Shown in pieces: positions 18,259 to 26,344 of a stretch of 64,000 nucleotides of DNA. Both the position numbers and the translations under genes were made by a program. The stretch is from assembly GCA_002702705.1 (NCBI GenBank), contig PABH01000044.1, positions 60,636 to 124,635 on the forward strand. The letters run 5' to 3'. This stretch comes from Anaerolineaceae bacterium (GTDB taxonomy: Bacteria > Chloroflexota > Anaerolineae > Anaerolineales > Anaerolineaceae). The notes beneath the pieces were generated by a model. The model searched no databases, was not told the DNA's origin, and saw only the letters and a program-made list of their open reading frames with translations. The first letter of the stretch is position 1. Each line of letters opens with the position of its first letter.

Positions 18259-18787
18259 TCCTACTGAACCGGAAATCCAGATTTCTGAAGAACAACTGCA
18301 AAAGCTTGGTTGGATACTGTTCGGTCTTGCGGTGTTTTTTACCATTATTGGTGCGTTCGTTTCCCCATTGGATGACCAGGGGAAACCGGTACTTCTCTTG
18401 CCGGAGGTCAAAGCAGTTGAAGATTACAGAAAGTCCGCACAATCATGGATATCTGAGTTGAACACATTAGATGGCGAGATCGCTCACATTATTGCTGCTG
18501 ACCAACAAGGCGATCTCTTTTCACAGTCCAGATCTGCCCAACAGACCCTCCAACATGCTGTTGAACTTGCTCAACAGGTTGATCGGACCCGAGTACCTCC
18601 AATTGGCATGGGGATGCATGAGCAAATGCTCTCAACAACGCTGAGTTATCTTGAAGCTGCTCGAAGCGCTCTACAGTGGGTCAGCGCGCCAGAGCAAGAA
18701 AATCAGGACCAGGCTATCCAATTACTTGAAGATGCTCGGCAGATGAAATCGGAATTGGAGAAAAACAAGTGGTTGATCTCACGTTAG
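18245..18787 (+). CDS. Single-pass membrane protein with helical domain
   Basis: 180 aa. One membrane helix (residues about 24-42), then a helical soluble domain with many Gln/Glu/Ala residues. Not recognised. GGAG lies upstream; the frame overlaps the SSB-like gene by 14 bp and the next gene by 19 bp, so the three are co-translated. A role in element maintenance or conjugation is inferred from position only. Confidence 0.65.
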   Translation: MTVNNPTEPEIQISEEQLQKLGWILFGLAVFFTIIGAFVSPLDDQGKPVLLLPEVKAVEDYRKSAQSWISELNTLDGEIAHIIAADQQGDLFSQSRSAQQTLQHAVELAQQVDRTRVPPIGMGMHEQMLSTTLSYLEAARSALQWVSAPEQENQDQAIQLLEDARQMKSELEKNKWLISR

Positions 18788-20079
18788 AAGAATTCCAACG
18801 CAATCAGTCCACTCGAATCTCCAGAGAAATCATCGGGCAAAGCGAGGAGCACGAGCAAAAAATGCAAGCAAATGCTCAGAAATTATGGGAAAATGCCCAT
18901 AAACATCTTGTCGCACTTTTAAGGCTTCTGGATCAGGATTACGATGAATCCTGCGAAAAAGCGACCCGACCATTGGAATCATTTAGCGATGATGACCTGG
19001 CATATTTGATTCATGTCCGGCTGCGTGCTATGCAGGGTAATGCTTCAAAAATGAAAAAGCCAGACGGAACCATTGATATAAAACAGAGCTTGAAAGAACT
19101 CAGTCAGAAATATGCTGATCTGGAACAAACGTTATTGGCCTCACAAGATTTAAACAAGAAATTACAGTCTGAGAAATCTGCCTTAGAAGCCCACTTAGCT
19201 GCCCTTCGGCAGATTCAGAAGGATGATGTGTCCCAGAACATTCAACCCCAAAAAACAGATACTGAAGAATCGAGTGGCCTTACGCCTGTTCCGGATTGGG
19301 TAAAAACCTGGCAGTCGTCCAAGAACTTTGAAAAAACATCAGCGGCAATTCTTGTGATGGGTGAAATGGGGATTGCTTTACGACCATCCATCATAAAGCA
19401 GATGGCAAATCGCCTTTCCTTATCAGCTGCAAACAAAAACCTGGATGAAGCCTTGAATTGGTTAATGTCACCGGAAGGAAATGAAGTCCCAATCCTGGTT
19501 GAACAGATAAATGGCGTTGTTGAGCAAGGATCCAGTTCTGGTGGAAATCAGCCTGCAGTGCTGCATTTGACTCGCGATGGTCAAGCTGCATACCAGGTAT
19601 TAACTGGAAAAATTCCTAAGGAGAATGAATTTGATGCCCTAATAAGACACCATTCTTCACCGGAGCATACCATTCTGAATATTCAGGCCGGGGAAATCCT
19701 GGTATATGAAGGTTATAAAATCCGAGGACGGGCACAAACTATTAATTTATCCAATGGTGAAACTTATATCCCAGATATTATTGCTGTGGATCCAAAAACA
19801 GGAGAGGTAATATTCGTCGAAGTAGAACGGGATGTGAGTAAGGATCAAATATCCCGAAAAACGAAATGGATGAAGTTTTATGAAGCTTCAAATGGAAACC
19901 TGTATGTATTTTGCGACAACTTGAATTGCCAGAGAGCAATTCAGGGAGAAATCAATCTTGCTTTAAGTGGGTTAAGTTACAACTCTTTCCTGACGAATCT
20001 CCACGGATTACGAAATGGGAAGCGCGCAGGAAAGGATGGAAGCATCTGGTTTTCTCAACGGAGAGGAAATGAAAAATAG
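18769..20079 (+). CDS. Coiled-coil / wHTH / nuclease-fold-like protein
   Basis: 436 aa, GTG start with GGAG eight bases upstream. A coiled coil at residues about 100-150, a helical winged-helix-like region (180-290), and a C-terminal domain with PDIIAVDPKTGEVIFVEVERD. The latter has the spacing of a PD-(D/E)xK fold but the usual Lys is replaced (EVE), as in replication-relaxation family proteins of actinobacterial and Chloroflexota mobile elements. It is probably a DNA-processing or relaxation accessory factor. Family placement is from memory and not certain. It ends at a hairpin shared with the convergent Abi gene. Confidence 0.65.
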   Translation: MVDLTLEEFQRNQSTRISREIIGQSEEHEQKMQANAQKLWENAHKHLVALLRLLDQDYDESCEKATRPLESFSDDDLAYLIHVRLRAMQGNASKMKKPDGTIDIKQSLKELSQKYADLEQTLLASQDLNKKLQSEKSALEAHLAALRQIQKDDVSQNIQPQKTDTEESSGLTPVPDWVKTWQSSKNFEKTSAAILVMGEMGIALRPSIIKQMANRLSLSAANKNLDEALNWLMSPEGNEVPILVEQINGVVEQGSSSGGNQPAVLHLTRDGQAAYQVLTGKIPKENEFDALIRHHSSPEHTILNIQAGEILVYEGYKIRGRAQTINLSNGETYIPDIIAVDPKTGEVIFVEVERDVSKDQISRKTKWMKFYEASNGNLYVFCDNLNCQRAIQGEINLALSGLSYNSFLTNLHGLRNGKRAGKDGSIWFSQRRGNEK

Positions 20080-20100
20080 AACGGTGTGCGCTCCGTTCTA
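20072..20100 (-). terminator. Rho-independent terminator of the Abi gene
   Basis: TAGAACGG (20077-20084) and CCGTTCTA (20093-20100) form a perfect 8-bp stem with an 8-nt loop. Read on the minus strand the stem is followed by TTTTTC, so it is a good intrinsic terminator for the Abi gene ending at 20153. It overlaps the stop codon of the convergent gene. Confidence 0.7.
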
Positions 20101-20152
20101 TCTGCATCGTTCCTCTAGAGTCTTAAGGGGGAAGAGTGTGTTGAATGGAAAT

Positions 20153-21007
20153 TTAGACCAAATAGGAACGCCAATCTGTGGGGAATCCATAATCCCGTAA
20201 ATCAAAAAATGGCCTGATTTTCTCAGCATCAGAAATATTCTGAATAAAAGTAAGCCATAAGTTGCGATCTGATAATCGTCGCATTACAAGAAACAGCGCA
20301 AAGAGTTGGTTGTCTTGGGTTGGATCCCATTTGAAGGATTTAGCTATGATTGGCCTAATGGGATACTCCCGCCGAAATAAATAACCATAATGAGCACAAA
20401 TATTCCTTTGAATACTCAATACATGCAACCATTGTCCAAATAAGTAATCATTCGCATTGTAAAGGCCTTGTGCAATGATTTTTTTATCTGGCTCTAAAAG
20501 GTTTTTGTAAAGCTTGGAGAGAGTGTTGAATGAGAAAAACTCAACCACAACCCAAATAGGAAAAACCCCCGCATACTTTTTTTGATGATGAACAATTACT
20601 GGATCTTTCTTATTACGCGCAATTTCAACCGAGAAATTATCAAAAATTTCCTGGTATTTCACGCTGTCTTTGAAGATCTTTGCTTGATAAAACGCATCTG
20701 ATCCGTATGTCAGCGCTAAATGATGCGATATCTGAGTTCTTGTGTTAATTTCGATGGGCTCGAGTACCGATAAGATTTTGTTCCGTAACCACCTATCATT
20801 TTCATAAACAGCAATTATCTGTGAAAATTTGAAATCATCTTGGTAATGATCTGGTGAAGCCATAAATTTGTGAAAATAAATATTCAAACGATAGTAGTGA
20901 TTGGACTGAAGAAAAGCGGTGGCTTTTTTCTCATCATCAATCGTCATTCCTCGTTGACGCAATAATTCTATTTGGTCATGAACAGACAGAGCTGGTTTTA
21001 AAGCCAT
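20153..21007 (-). CDS. Abi_2 (AbiD/AbiF) family HEPN protein
   Basis: 284 aa. The start LSVHDQIELLRQRGMTI and NHYYRLNIYFHKF are typical of Abi_2 proteins. The catalytic HEPN motif appears as RNICAHYGYLF (R-x4-H, about residue 205), as expected of an RNase that degrades RNA during abortive infection. Proteins of this family are linked with small structured RNAs and have been proposed as relatives of the Cas13 ancestor (from memory). A strong promoter and a hairpin lie directly upstream (21033-21113), which fits an RNA-antitoxin arrangement. An IS is inserted just beyond this promoter. Phage defence is the likely role. Confidence 0.88.
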   Translation of the reverse strand: MALKPALSVHDQIELLRQRGMTIDDEKKATAFLQSNHYYRLNIYFHKFMASPDHYQDDFKFSQIIAVYENDRWLRNKILSVLEPIEINTRTQISHHLALTYGSDAFYQAKIFKDSVKYQEIFDNFSVEIARNKKDPVIVHHQKKYAGVFPIWVVVEFFSFNTLSKLYKNLLEPDKKIIAQGLYNANDYLFGQWLHVLSIQRNICAHYGYLFRREYPIRPIIAKSFKWDPTQDNQLFALFLVMRRLSDRNLWLTFIQNISDAEKIRPFFDLRDYGFPTDWRSYLV

Positions 21008-21032
21008 ATAGATTAAGCATCCTTAAATAAAT

Positions 21033-21078
21033 GACCCACCTCGGTGCGCATGCTAAGCAGAGGCGTGGTGGGTTCTGT
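21033..21078 (-). ncRNA. Candidate structured RNA upstream of the Abi gene
   Basis: On the minus strand AACCCACC (21074-21067) pairs with GGTGGGTC (21040-21033) to form an 8-bp stem (one wobble end pair) closing a 26-nt loop. The transcript from the TATAAT promoter at 21091-21086 would begin just before it. It resembles the abiF RNA motif class placed next to abiF genes, here called only from position and structure. Confidence 0.5.
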
Positions 21079-21085
21079 TGACAGT

Positions 21086-21113
21086 ATTATACCCAATTCC
21101 ATCATTATTACAA
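21086..21113 (-). promoter_or_regulatory. Promoter for Abi transcript
   Basis: Minus strand TTGTAA (21113-21108), 16-bp spacer, TATAAT (21091-21086). The -10 is perfect. It directs transcription through the hairpin at 21074-21033 into the Abi gene. Confidence 0.65.
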
Positions 21114-21121
21114 GGGAGAAA

Positions 21122-21130
21122 TTTGCATAA
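21122..21130 (+). repeat. Left copy of 9-bp target duplication of the IS
   Basis: TTTGCATAA at 21122-21130 is repeated exactly at 22671-22679, immediately outside the terminal repeats of the IS. Such a 9-bp duplication shows transposition by a cut-and-paste or copy transposase, and that the insertion is fairly recent. Confidence 0.85.
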
Positions 21131-22670
21131 GTTACAGTAACAAATTCCCATAGAAAAGGATTGAAAAAAGAGAGAGTTCCAGTCACTATTGAAGTTGGAG
21201 ACAACAACAAGAAAGGAACTCTCAATGACAGACGAAGCTGTCCTAATCAGTATAACAATAAGAGTTGCAAAAAGAGAACAGAAAATTGAAAGAAAAATGA
21301 ATATCAAGGATCTAGAAGAAACAATACAGGGAATTGCAATTGAAACCGGCCAAGAAGCACTCGGAATGGGGATCAAAGAATTGGATGACAGGATATCTGA
21401 AAGGGTACCTAAAGGCTGGCATAATGTGGGAACAGAAGAACGCTGGTTGGTAAGCAGCATCGGAGCAATGAGATACAAGAGGCGGATCTATCTGGATGAT
21501 AAAAGGAAACGCAGAAAACCGGTGGATGAATTGTTGGGAATTGAGAAATATGGCCGCATGAGTGGACGAGTTCAAGAAATGGGAGCCTCGTTGGCTTGCA
21601 AGGGAACTTATCGGCTGGCAGCGAGTCAGTTGAGTTATTTGATCAAGACTCCCATCAGCCACAGCGCAGTTCAGCGGATGGCATGGAATACTGGGAATCG
21701 AATAGCCGATGGTGAAGAAGCCGAACGGAGACGAGTGTTTGAACATGGAAAACTCGTTGAAGGAGGTAAGATCAAAGCGCCAGTACTGTATGGTGAGAGT
21801 GATGGAGTTTGGGTACATCTGCAACGAGAACAACGTAGGTCGGCAGAGGTTCGGGTGGCAACCATCAGCACAGGTCGGAAACAGATCGGAAAAGATCGAT
21901 ATAGATTGGAAAACAAGCGCTGTATTACTGCAATCGGGTTGAATTCAGAGCAGTGGCAAGAGCAGATTGTTCGAGAATCACATCTTTATTATGATCTCAG
22001 TGAGACAAAGATGCTGATCAGTGGTGGAGATGGCAATCAATGGGTGCGACACAGCTTTGATCGCATGGAGATATCGCAAGAGTTCATTCTGGATCGGTTT
22101 CATCTGCGCAGGGCAGCCAGACGCACTTTCCATGACCAGGCTGAAGCTGCCCAAATTGTTTCACGGCTAAGACACGAAGGATTCTCTTCGGTAACACAAG
22201 ATTTGAGTCAACGTATTGAACTGTCTGAAGGCAGAGAAAAACAAAAGCTCAAAGAATTCTTTAGCTACGTCCACAACAATCAAGATGGTTTACTCGATCT
22301 GGAACATCGCGGAATTGATCTTCCAGCCTATCTGGGAGGTATTGAGGGCAACGTAGATAAACTGGTAGTTCACCGCATGAAAGGCAGAGGTTGTTCCTGG
22401 CGGTTGCGAGGTCTACGAGCTATGTTAGCCTTATGCCGCAATTGTGAGGCTCTTAAACAACATTCTTACCAGTATTTTCCATTGACGATTCCTCACAAAA
22501 ACAATCACGTTGTTCAGAAACTCGATGTAGAATATTCGGAGGTGCTTTACAAAACTATGCCTATCCTGCACGGTCCTGACCACGATAAACCTTGGGTAAA
22601 CGACCTACGCAAGATCATTCATGGCCGTGACTCTCTCTTTTCCAGATCTATGGACTTTTGATACAGTAAC
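21131..22670 (+). mobile_element. ISLre2-family insertion sequence, 1540 bp
   Basis: A single transposase gene flanked by imperfect inverted repeats: left end GTTACAGTAACAAATTCCCA, right end (reversed) GTTACTGTATCAAAAGTCCA; about 21 of 29 positions match. It is bounded by the exact 9-bp duplication TTTGCATAA. The element is complete. It lies upstream of the Abi promoter, which remains intact. Confidence 0.88.
21225..22661 (+). CDS. ISLre2/UPF0236-type transposase
   Basis: About 478 aa. Family features: an N-terminal DNA-binding half with RRIYLDDKRKRRKPVDELLG and a catalytic half with ESDGVWV, ISGGDGNQWVR, FILDRFHLRR and GGIEGNVDKLVVHRMKGRG, in which the Asp and Glu residues fit a DDE-like site. 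A TTG at 21189 is in frame, but ATG 21225 has AAAGGA upstream. The frame is intact to the TGA at 22659, nine bases from the right end. Confidence 0.88.
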   Translation: MTDEAVLISITIRVAKREQKIERKMNIKDLEETIQGIAIETGQEALGMGIKELDDRISERVPKGWHNVGTEERWLVSSIGAMRYKRRIYLDDKRKRRKPVDELLGIEKYGRMSGRVQEMGASLACKGTYRLAASQLSYLIKTPISHSAVQRMAWNTGNRIADGEEAERRRVFEHGKLVEGGKIKAPVLYGESDGVWVHLQREQRRSAEVRVATISTGRKQIGKDRYRLENKRCITAIGLNSEQWQEQIVRESHLYYDLSETKMLISGGDGNQWVRHSFDRMEISQEFILDRFHLRRAARRTFHDQAEAAQIVSRLRHEGFSSVTQDLSQRIELSEGREKQKLKEFFSYVHNNQDGLLDLEHRGIDLPAYLGGIEGNVDKLVVHRMKGRGCSWRLRGLRAMLALCRNCEALKQHSYQYFPLTIPHKNNHVVQKLDVEYSEVLYKTMPILHGPDHDKPWVNDLRKIIHGRDSLFSRSMDF

Positions 22671-22679
22671 TTTGCATAA
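22671..22679 (+). repeat. Right copy of 9-bp target duplication of the IS
   Basis: TTTGCATAA, identical to 21122-21130, immediately after the right inverted repeat of the IS. Confidence 0.85.
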
Positions 22680-22808
22680 GTTTTCAAATCAACCTTTCGA
22701 AGAGCTATCTTGCCTTTTACCATAAGTGATGGCAGCACAATCGTCCCTATCATCATAATCTAGTTTATTAAATACCAGAGGTTAGCTTTTTGATAACTAC
22801 AAAGGAGC

Positions 22809-23621
22809 TTACCAATCATCTTTTTGTCCCAGGGGCTCATTTACCCACAATAGACTTAATACAGCATCATAATTTGGCATCCCAATGGACAATTCTCTAA
22901 TCGTATCCCCCCGATCAAAGGCATCTCTATTCTCTCGAAACCACTCTGCAGCTCGAACTTCGTGCCATTGGCGAGATACTTCTTTCCTATTGAATAACAT
23001 CCTCGCACCCGTATTCAAACCTACCGGATGATTGACATCCGGAAATACTCCAAGTTCCATGAATTCAGAAGAAGGTTGGAAGTACTGGATTTTGCCTTGA
23101 AAGGAATAAACGACAGCAACAGGCTCAAGTGAGAAGCGTGTGAATCGGAGGGCAGTCGCAGTCAGGGATGTTTGGAGCTTTTCAGACCATTCAGAAATAA
23201 GTTCGAAGGAGGGCGCACTTTCCGCAAAGGGACGCTCAACGAATCGTGCAGGGATTAAAAAGGCCGATGCAAATTGATTAGCTTCTTGTTCTGCATCGAC
23301 TGAGTTTCCAGCTGGCATTTCCTGAATATCCAGTTTTGTGCAAGATCGCATTAAACCGTTACCTCGGTGCATTTCAAGGTGACCTAACTCATGCACAATA
23401 CTAAACCGACGTCGATAGGGGTTGATGTAATTAGAAGTTGAAACCGAAATAATTGGTTTACCAGGACCAATCAGAAGGCGAGCTTCTGCGCCTTCCATAG
23501 AGCATTCGTGAATAAAAGCTCCTCGTGCATTAACAATTTCGTCCAGAAGGAGAAGATCCTCTTCGATTCTAATATTAAGCCTATCAAGAACATGATTAGC
23601 AATATCTTCAGGTCGACTCAT
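22809..23621 (-). CDS. ImmA/IrrE-family metallopeptidase
   Basis: About 270 aa. The zinc site HELGH appears in FSIVHELGHLEMHRGN (residues about 80-90), followed downstream by the third-ligand segment DAEQEANQFASAFLIP with its Glu, as in ImmA and IrrE. In known cases these enzymes cleave a repressor (ImmR, DdrO) to switch on a regulon. Here no XRE repressor is adjacent, and the gene is preceded by an unknown small protein and a sigma factor, so the substrate could be that small protein. Start ATG 23621 is chosen 7 bp after the upstream stop; an in-frame ATG at 23654 is possible. Confidence 0.88.
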   Translation of the reverse strand: MSRPEDIANHVLDRLNIRIEEDLLLLDEIVNARGAFIHECSMEGAEARLLIGPGKPIISVSTSNYINPYRRRFSIVHELGHLEMHRGNGLMRSCTKLDIQEMPAGNSVDAEQEANQFASAFLIPARFVERPFAESAPSFELISEWSEKLQTSLTATALRFTRFSLEPVAVVYSFQGKIQYFQPSSEFMELGVFPDVNHPVGLNTGARMLFNRKEVSRQWHEVRAAEWFRENRDAFDRGDTIRELSIGMPNYDAVLSLLWVNEPLGQKDDW

Positions 23622-23628
23622 TGTATTG

Positions 23629-24069
23629 TTAATCCAGATCCGTTGTAATGCCATTTTGGTGAGCTGTATACTCTAGTTCTTGAAGGATTGTAATTAAATC
23701 CGAATCCGATAACCTATCTAGATTACGGAAAGCAAGAGTTGGTTGTGTTCCAGTCGTACCAAGTGCAATGGTTATTTTTTTTATCGCTGAGGTTATCTGG
23801 TCGCGGTTCCATCCTTTCCTTAATGGTACTGCGTTTATCTCTTCAGTGACGTCATGCATATCTTGGATATTAGCAAATCGCCAATTACTTGCAATCAGGT
23901 CTCTGACAAATATTGCACCAGCAGTTTTCAATTTCTCTACATCATAATTCGCTTCTTCCAGGAATGCCCTTATTTCTTCTTCAGTATTCGGTTCTGGAAT
24001 TTCGTCGAATAAACGATCAAATTCAGACGCAATATCTACATCTGTGCGTTTTGACTTATTATCGTTCAT
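23629..24069 (-). CDS. Unknown 146-aa protein between sigma factor and ImmA-like protease
   Basis: 146 aa, acidic, helical, no membrane helix. An N-terminal segment is acidic (FDRLFDEIPEPNTEEEIRAFLEEANYD), then a Trp/Arg-containing middle and a C-terminal helix. GGAGGT precedes the ATG at 24069, which overlaps the end of the sigma gene by 11 bp. Lying between a sigma factor and an ImmA-like protease it could be the anti-sigma factor cleaved by the protease, but this is inference. No known domain seen. Confidence 0.75.
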   Translation of the reverse strand: MNDNKSKRTDVDIASEFDRLFDEIPEPNTEEEIRAFLEEANYDVEKLKTAGAIFVRDLIASNWRFANIQDMHDVTEEINAVPLRKGWNRDQITSAIKKITIALGTTGTQPTLAFRNLDRLSDSDLITILQELEYTAHQNGITTDLD

Positions 24070-24700
24070 TTCGAACCTCCGATCTGATTTTCTCTGATTT
24101 GCGACGTAACGTCCGCAGGTTTTGGTAAATCTCCTCCACGGGTTTGCCTAATATCTGGGCTAATTCCCGTGGTTTTGGACCACATTTCCCATCTAGGATT
24201 GTGTAGACAATTTCCTCAAGCTCTGGGTAACCTGAACTTGCTTCTAGAAGGGCGTCGATTTTTGATTTTGCATCTATTATCCTCAATTCCTCAGTTTCTG
24301 CATTTATAACGATTTCTTCTGGAGAGGTGATGAAAAATTCTTGCGCAGAGGATTGCGCTTGCTTGAATTCCGGCTCATCATCCTTAGAGTCGCTACCGTC
24401 ATCGGGATCAAGGGGAACCTCGAGTCTATTAGTTATAGATTCAGCCAAATGGCTAATCTCACTTTTTATTACATACTTAAGCCACATGAGGAGGTCGCCT
24501 TCTTCAGGTTTCCAATTCCGTTCTTCACTAAATGTTTTGGCAATAGCTTCTTGAATGATAGATTCTGCAGTGTGTCCCATAGGCACGACACCCGAATTCC
24601 ATCGCATGCCTTGAATACGCCACTCAGCAAAGGCAACGAGTTTTGGATAACACTCACCCCAAGGAAAATCAAGTAATAGCTGTTTCTTATATGCGTTCAC
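24059..24700 (-). CDS. Sigma-70-like (ECF-type) transcription factor
   Basis: 213 aa with a GTG start preceded by GGGAGG. Region 2-like helices at about residues 42-85 (ESIIQEAIAKTFSEERNWKPEEG, then LKYVIKSEISHL), an acidic linker (110-145) and a region 4-like helix-turn-helix at the C terminus (LEEIVYTILDGKCGPKPREL then EEIYQNLRTLRRK). Divergent from the ubiquitin-like operon, with an 11-bp inverted motif between them. It is expected to direct RNA polymerase to its own promoters, under control of the two following genes. Confidence 0.75.
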   Translation of the reverse strand: MNAYKKQLLLDFPWGECYPKLVAFAEWRIQGMRWNSGVVPMGHTAESIIQEAIAKTFSEERNWKPEEGDLLMWLKYVIKSEISHLAESITNRLEVPLDPDDGSDSKDDEPEFKQAQSSAQEFFITSPEEIVINAETEELRIIDAKSKIDALLEASSGYPELEEIVYTILDGKCGPKPRELAQILGKPVEEIYQNLRTLRRKSEKIRSEVRNER

Positions 24701-24807
24701 GAAACCTCCCTCTACGCGGTCGATTCACTATTTCTGAGAAGGAAAAAATCTCTGCATAATTTTACGTCAAACTGATGTGAACAACCATATAGAGAGGTGC
24801 TTAATTT

Positions 24808-24871
24808 GTTAATACCGATATATTTGCTTTTTAGTAAAAATGGCAAAAAACTGTCAGATGTCGGTATTAAC
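24808..24871. promoter_or_regulatory. Perfect 11-bp inverted repeat between two divergent operons
   Basis: GTTAATACCGA (24808-24818) and TCGGTATTAAC (24861-24871) are exact reverse complements separated by 42 bp. Each copy thus reads towards one of the divergent operons after crossing the other. They may be paired promoter elements for the sigma factor or half-sites of a shared regulator. The whole intergenic region (24701-24945) is AT-rich and holds no gene. Confidence 0.55.
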
Positions 24872-24945
24872 TGATTGACGCAATAATACTATACAAGAGC
24901 AACAGCAACTTTGATGCTCACCAAATATTAAAAGGAAAAAATAAA

Positions 24946-25194
24946 ATGGAAAAAGCAAAAAAGATAGTCACAATTATAGTCAATGGTCGGCAGAACGAGT
25001 GGACAGAGAAGGAAATCTCCTATGCCCAGGTCGTAGCCTTGGCCTTTGAACACCCACACATGGAGGACACCTACCTTTATCTCGTCGACTATTCCAGGGC
25101 TGAGGGCAACAAGAAGGGCAGCTTGGAAGCCGGTGACACCGTAAAAGTAAAGGATGGCATGGTATTCAATGTCTCAGAAACTCATCGATCATAG
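24946..25194 (+). CDS. Ubiquitin-like (multiubiquitin-domain) protein
   Basis: 82 aa, beta-grasp pattern: an IVTIIVNGRQNEWTEKEIS strand pair, a helix around SYAQVVALAFE and C-terminal strands ending MVFNVSE. The bacterial multiubiquitin domain is the best match. It has no C-terminal GG, so how it is processed or linked is unclear. First gene of a three-gene conjugation operon with AAAGGA before the ATG; overlaps the next gene by 41 bp. Confidence 0.82.
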   Translation: MEKAKKIVTIIVNGRQNEWTEKEISYAQVVALAFEHPHMEDTYLYLVDYSRAEGNKKGSLEAGDTVKVKDGMVFNVSETHRS

Positions 25195-26344
25195 TCCAGA
25201 CCTCAAGCGGCTGCGTGATGAAGGATATGCTCTTAAAATCAATCCGGGCTTTCTCGTTCTTGAGCAAATTCCTTATGTGAATAACAATAAGGAAATCAAG
25301 TATGGGACTCTTGTGATGGGGTTAAACCAGGCGGGGAATAAAGCTGCCAAACCTCCCGATCACACCGCTTGGTTTGCCGGGGAACACCCTTGCGATCACA
25401 TCGGGAAACCCATCACCCAGATTGTCAACAATTCCCAGAACCAGGTTGTAGGTGGTATAGCAATCAACTACTATTTCTCGTGTTGCCCAACCGAGCCATA
25501 TAAGGATTACTACGAGAAGGTCAAAACTTACGAAACCGCCCTTTCCGGGCCTGCCCAGCATCTAGAGTCCAACGTGACCGCAAGAGTTTACCCGGTCATG
25601 CTTCCCGAGGAAGAGGACGGATCGGTGTTCAATTATTACGACACCGCCTCCAGCCGAGCGGGAATCAGTGAGGTCTCTGATAAATTAGCAGTAAACCGGG
25701 TGGCGATTGTTGGTGTAGGTGGAACTGGGTCGTATGTTTTGGACTTACTGGCAAAAACTCCTGTCAAGGAGATTCACATATTTGATGGTGATAAATTTTT
25801 AAACCATAACGCCTTTCGCTCCCCGGGAGCACCAGCTGTCGAGGACCTGGAAAAGCAAATGACGAAGGTAGACTATTTTGCAAGCCAGTATTCCCAAATG
25901 CACCGTCACATTATTCCTCACCCAGATTTCATCACTCTGGAAAATGTGGCGTTGTTGCAGGGAATGGATTTTGTCTTTCTCTGTATGGATAGAGGTCTCG
26001 ACAAGCGGGGGATCGTGGACAAATTAGTGGAGTGGGGGATGGCATTTATCGATGTGGGTATGAGTTTATATTTGGTAGATAATCAACTTCTTGGAATGTT
26101 ACGGGTGACGGCTAGTACCAATGACAAACGGGATCACATCAAGAAAAAAATACCCTTTGTCAACGGCAACGAAAACGATGATTATGCCCAGAATATTCAG
26201 GTAGCAGATCTGAACGCCCTTAATGCCGCCCTAGCCGTTCACAAGTGGAAAAAGTTATGCGGCTTCTACCAAGATTTAGAGCGTGAAAACCATACTACTT
26301 ATGATATCAATGTCAATCAGCTGAACAGCCAAGATCAACTATGA
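25154..26344 (+). CDS. E2-like/E1-like (ThiF) fusion protein
   Basis: 396 aa. Residues 1-160 form a DUF6791/E2-like domain (HTAWFAGEHPCDHIGKP, YYFSCCPTEPYKDYYEKV). Residues about 175-330 form a ThiF/E1 adenylation domain: GVGGTGSYVLDLLAKT nucleotide loop, IHIFDGDKFLNHNAFR and FLCMDRGLDKRGIV. Both chemistry steps of a ubiquitin-like pathway are thus carried by one chain. The exact start is uncertain: ATG 25154 or 25169 (both lie within the upstream gene). Known relatives occur in bacterial Ub-like operons with multiubiquitin proteins, thought to act in defence. Confidence 0.88.
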   Translation: MAWYSMSQKLIDHSPDLKRLRDEGYALKINPGFLVLEQIPYVNNNKEIKYGTLVMGLNQAGNKAAKPPDHTAWFAGEHPCDHIGKPITQIVNNSQNQVVGGIAINYYFSCCPTEPYKDYYEKVKTYETALSGPAQHLESNVTARVYPVMLPEEEDGSVFNYYDTASSRAGISEVSDKLAVNRVAIVGVGGTGSYVLDLLAKTPVKEIHIFDGDKFLNHNAFRSPGAPAVEDLEKQMTKVDYFASQYSQMHRHIIPHPDFITLENVALLQGMDFVFLCMDRGLDKRGIVDKLVEWGMAFIDVGMSLYLVDNQLLGMLRVTASTNDKRDHIKKKIPFVNGNENDDYAQNIQVADLNALNAALAVHKWKKLCGFYQDLERENHTTYDINVNQLNSQDQL

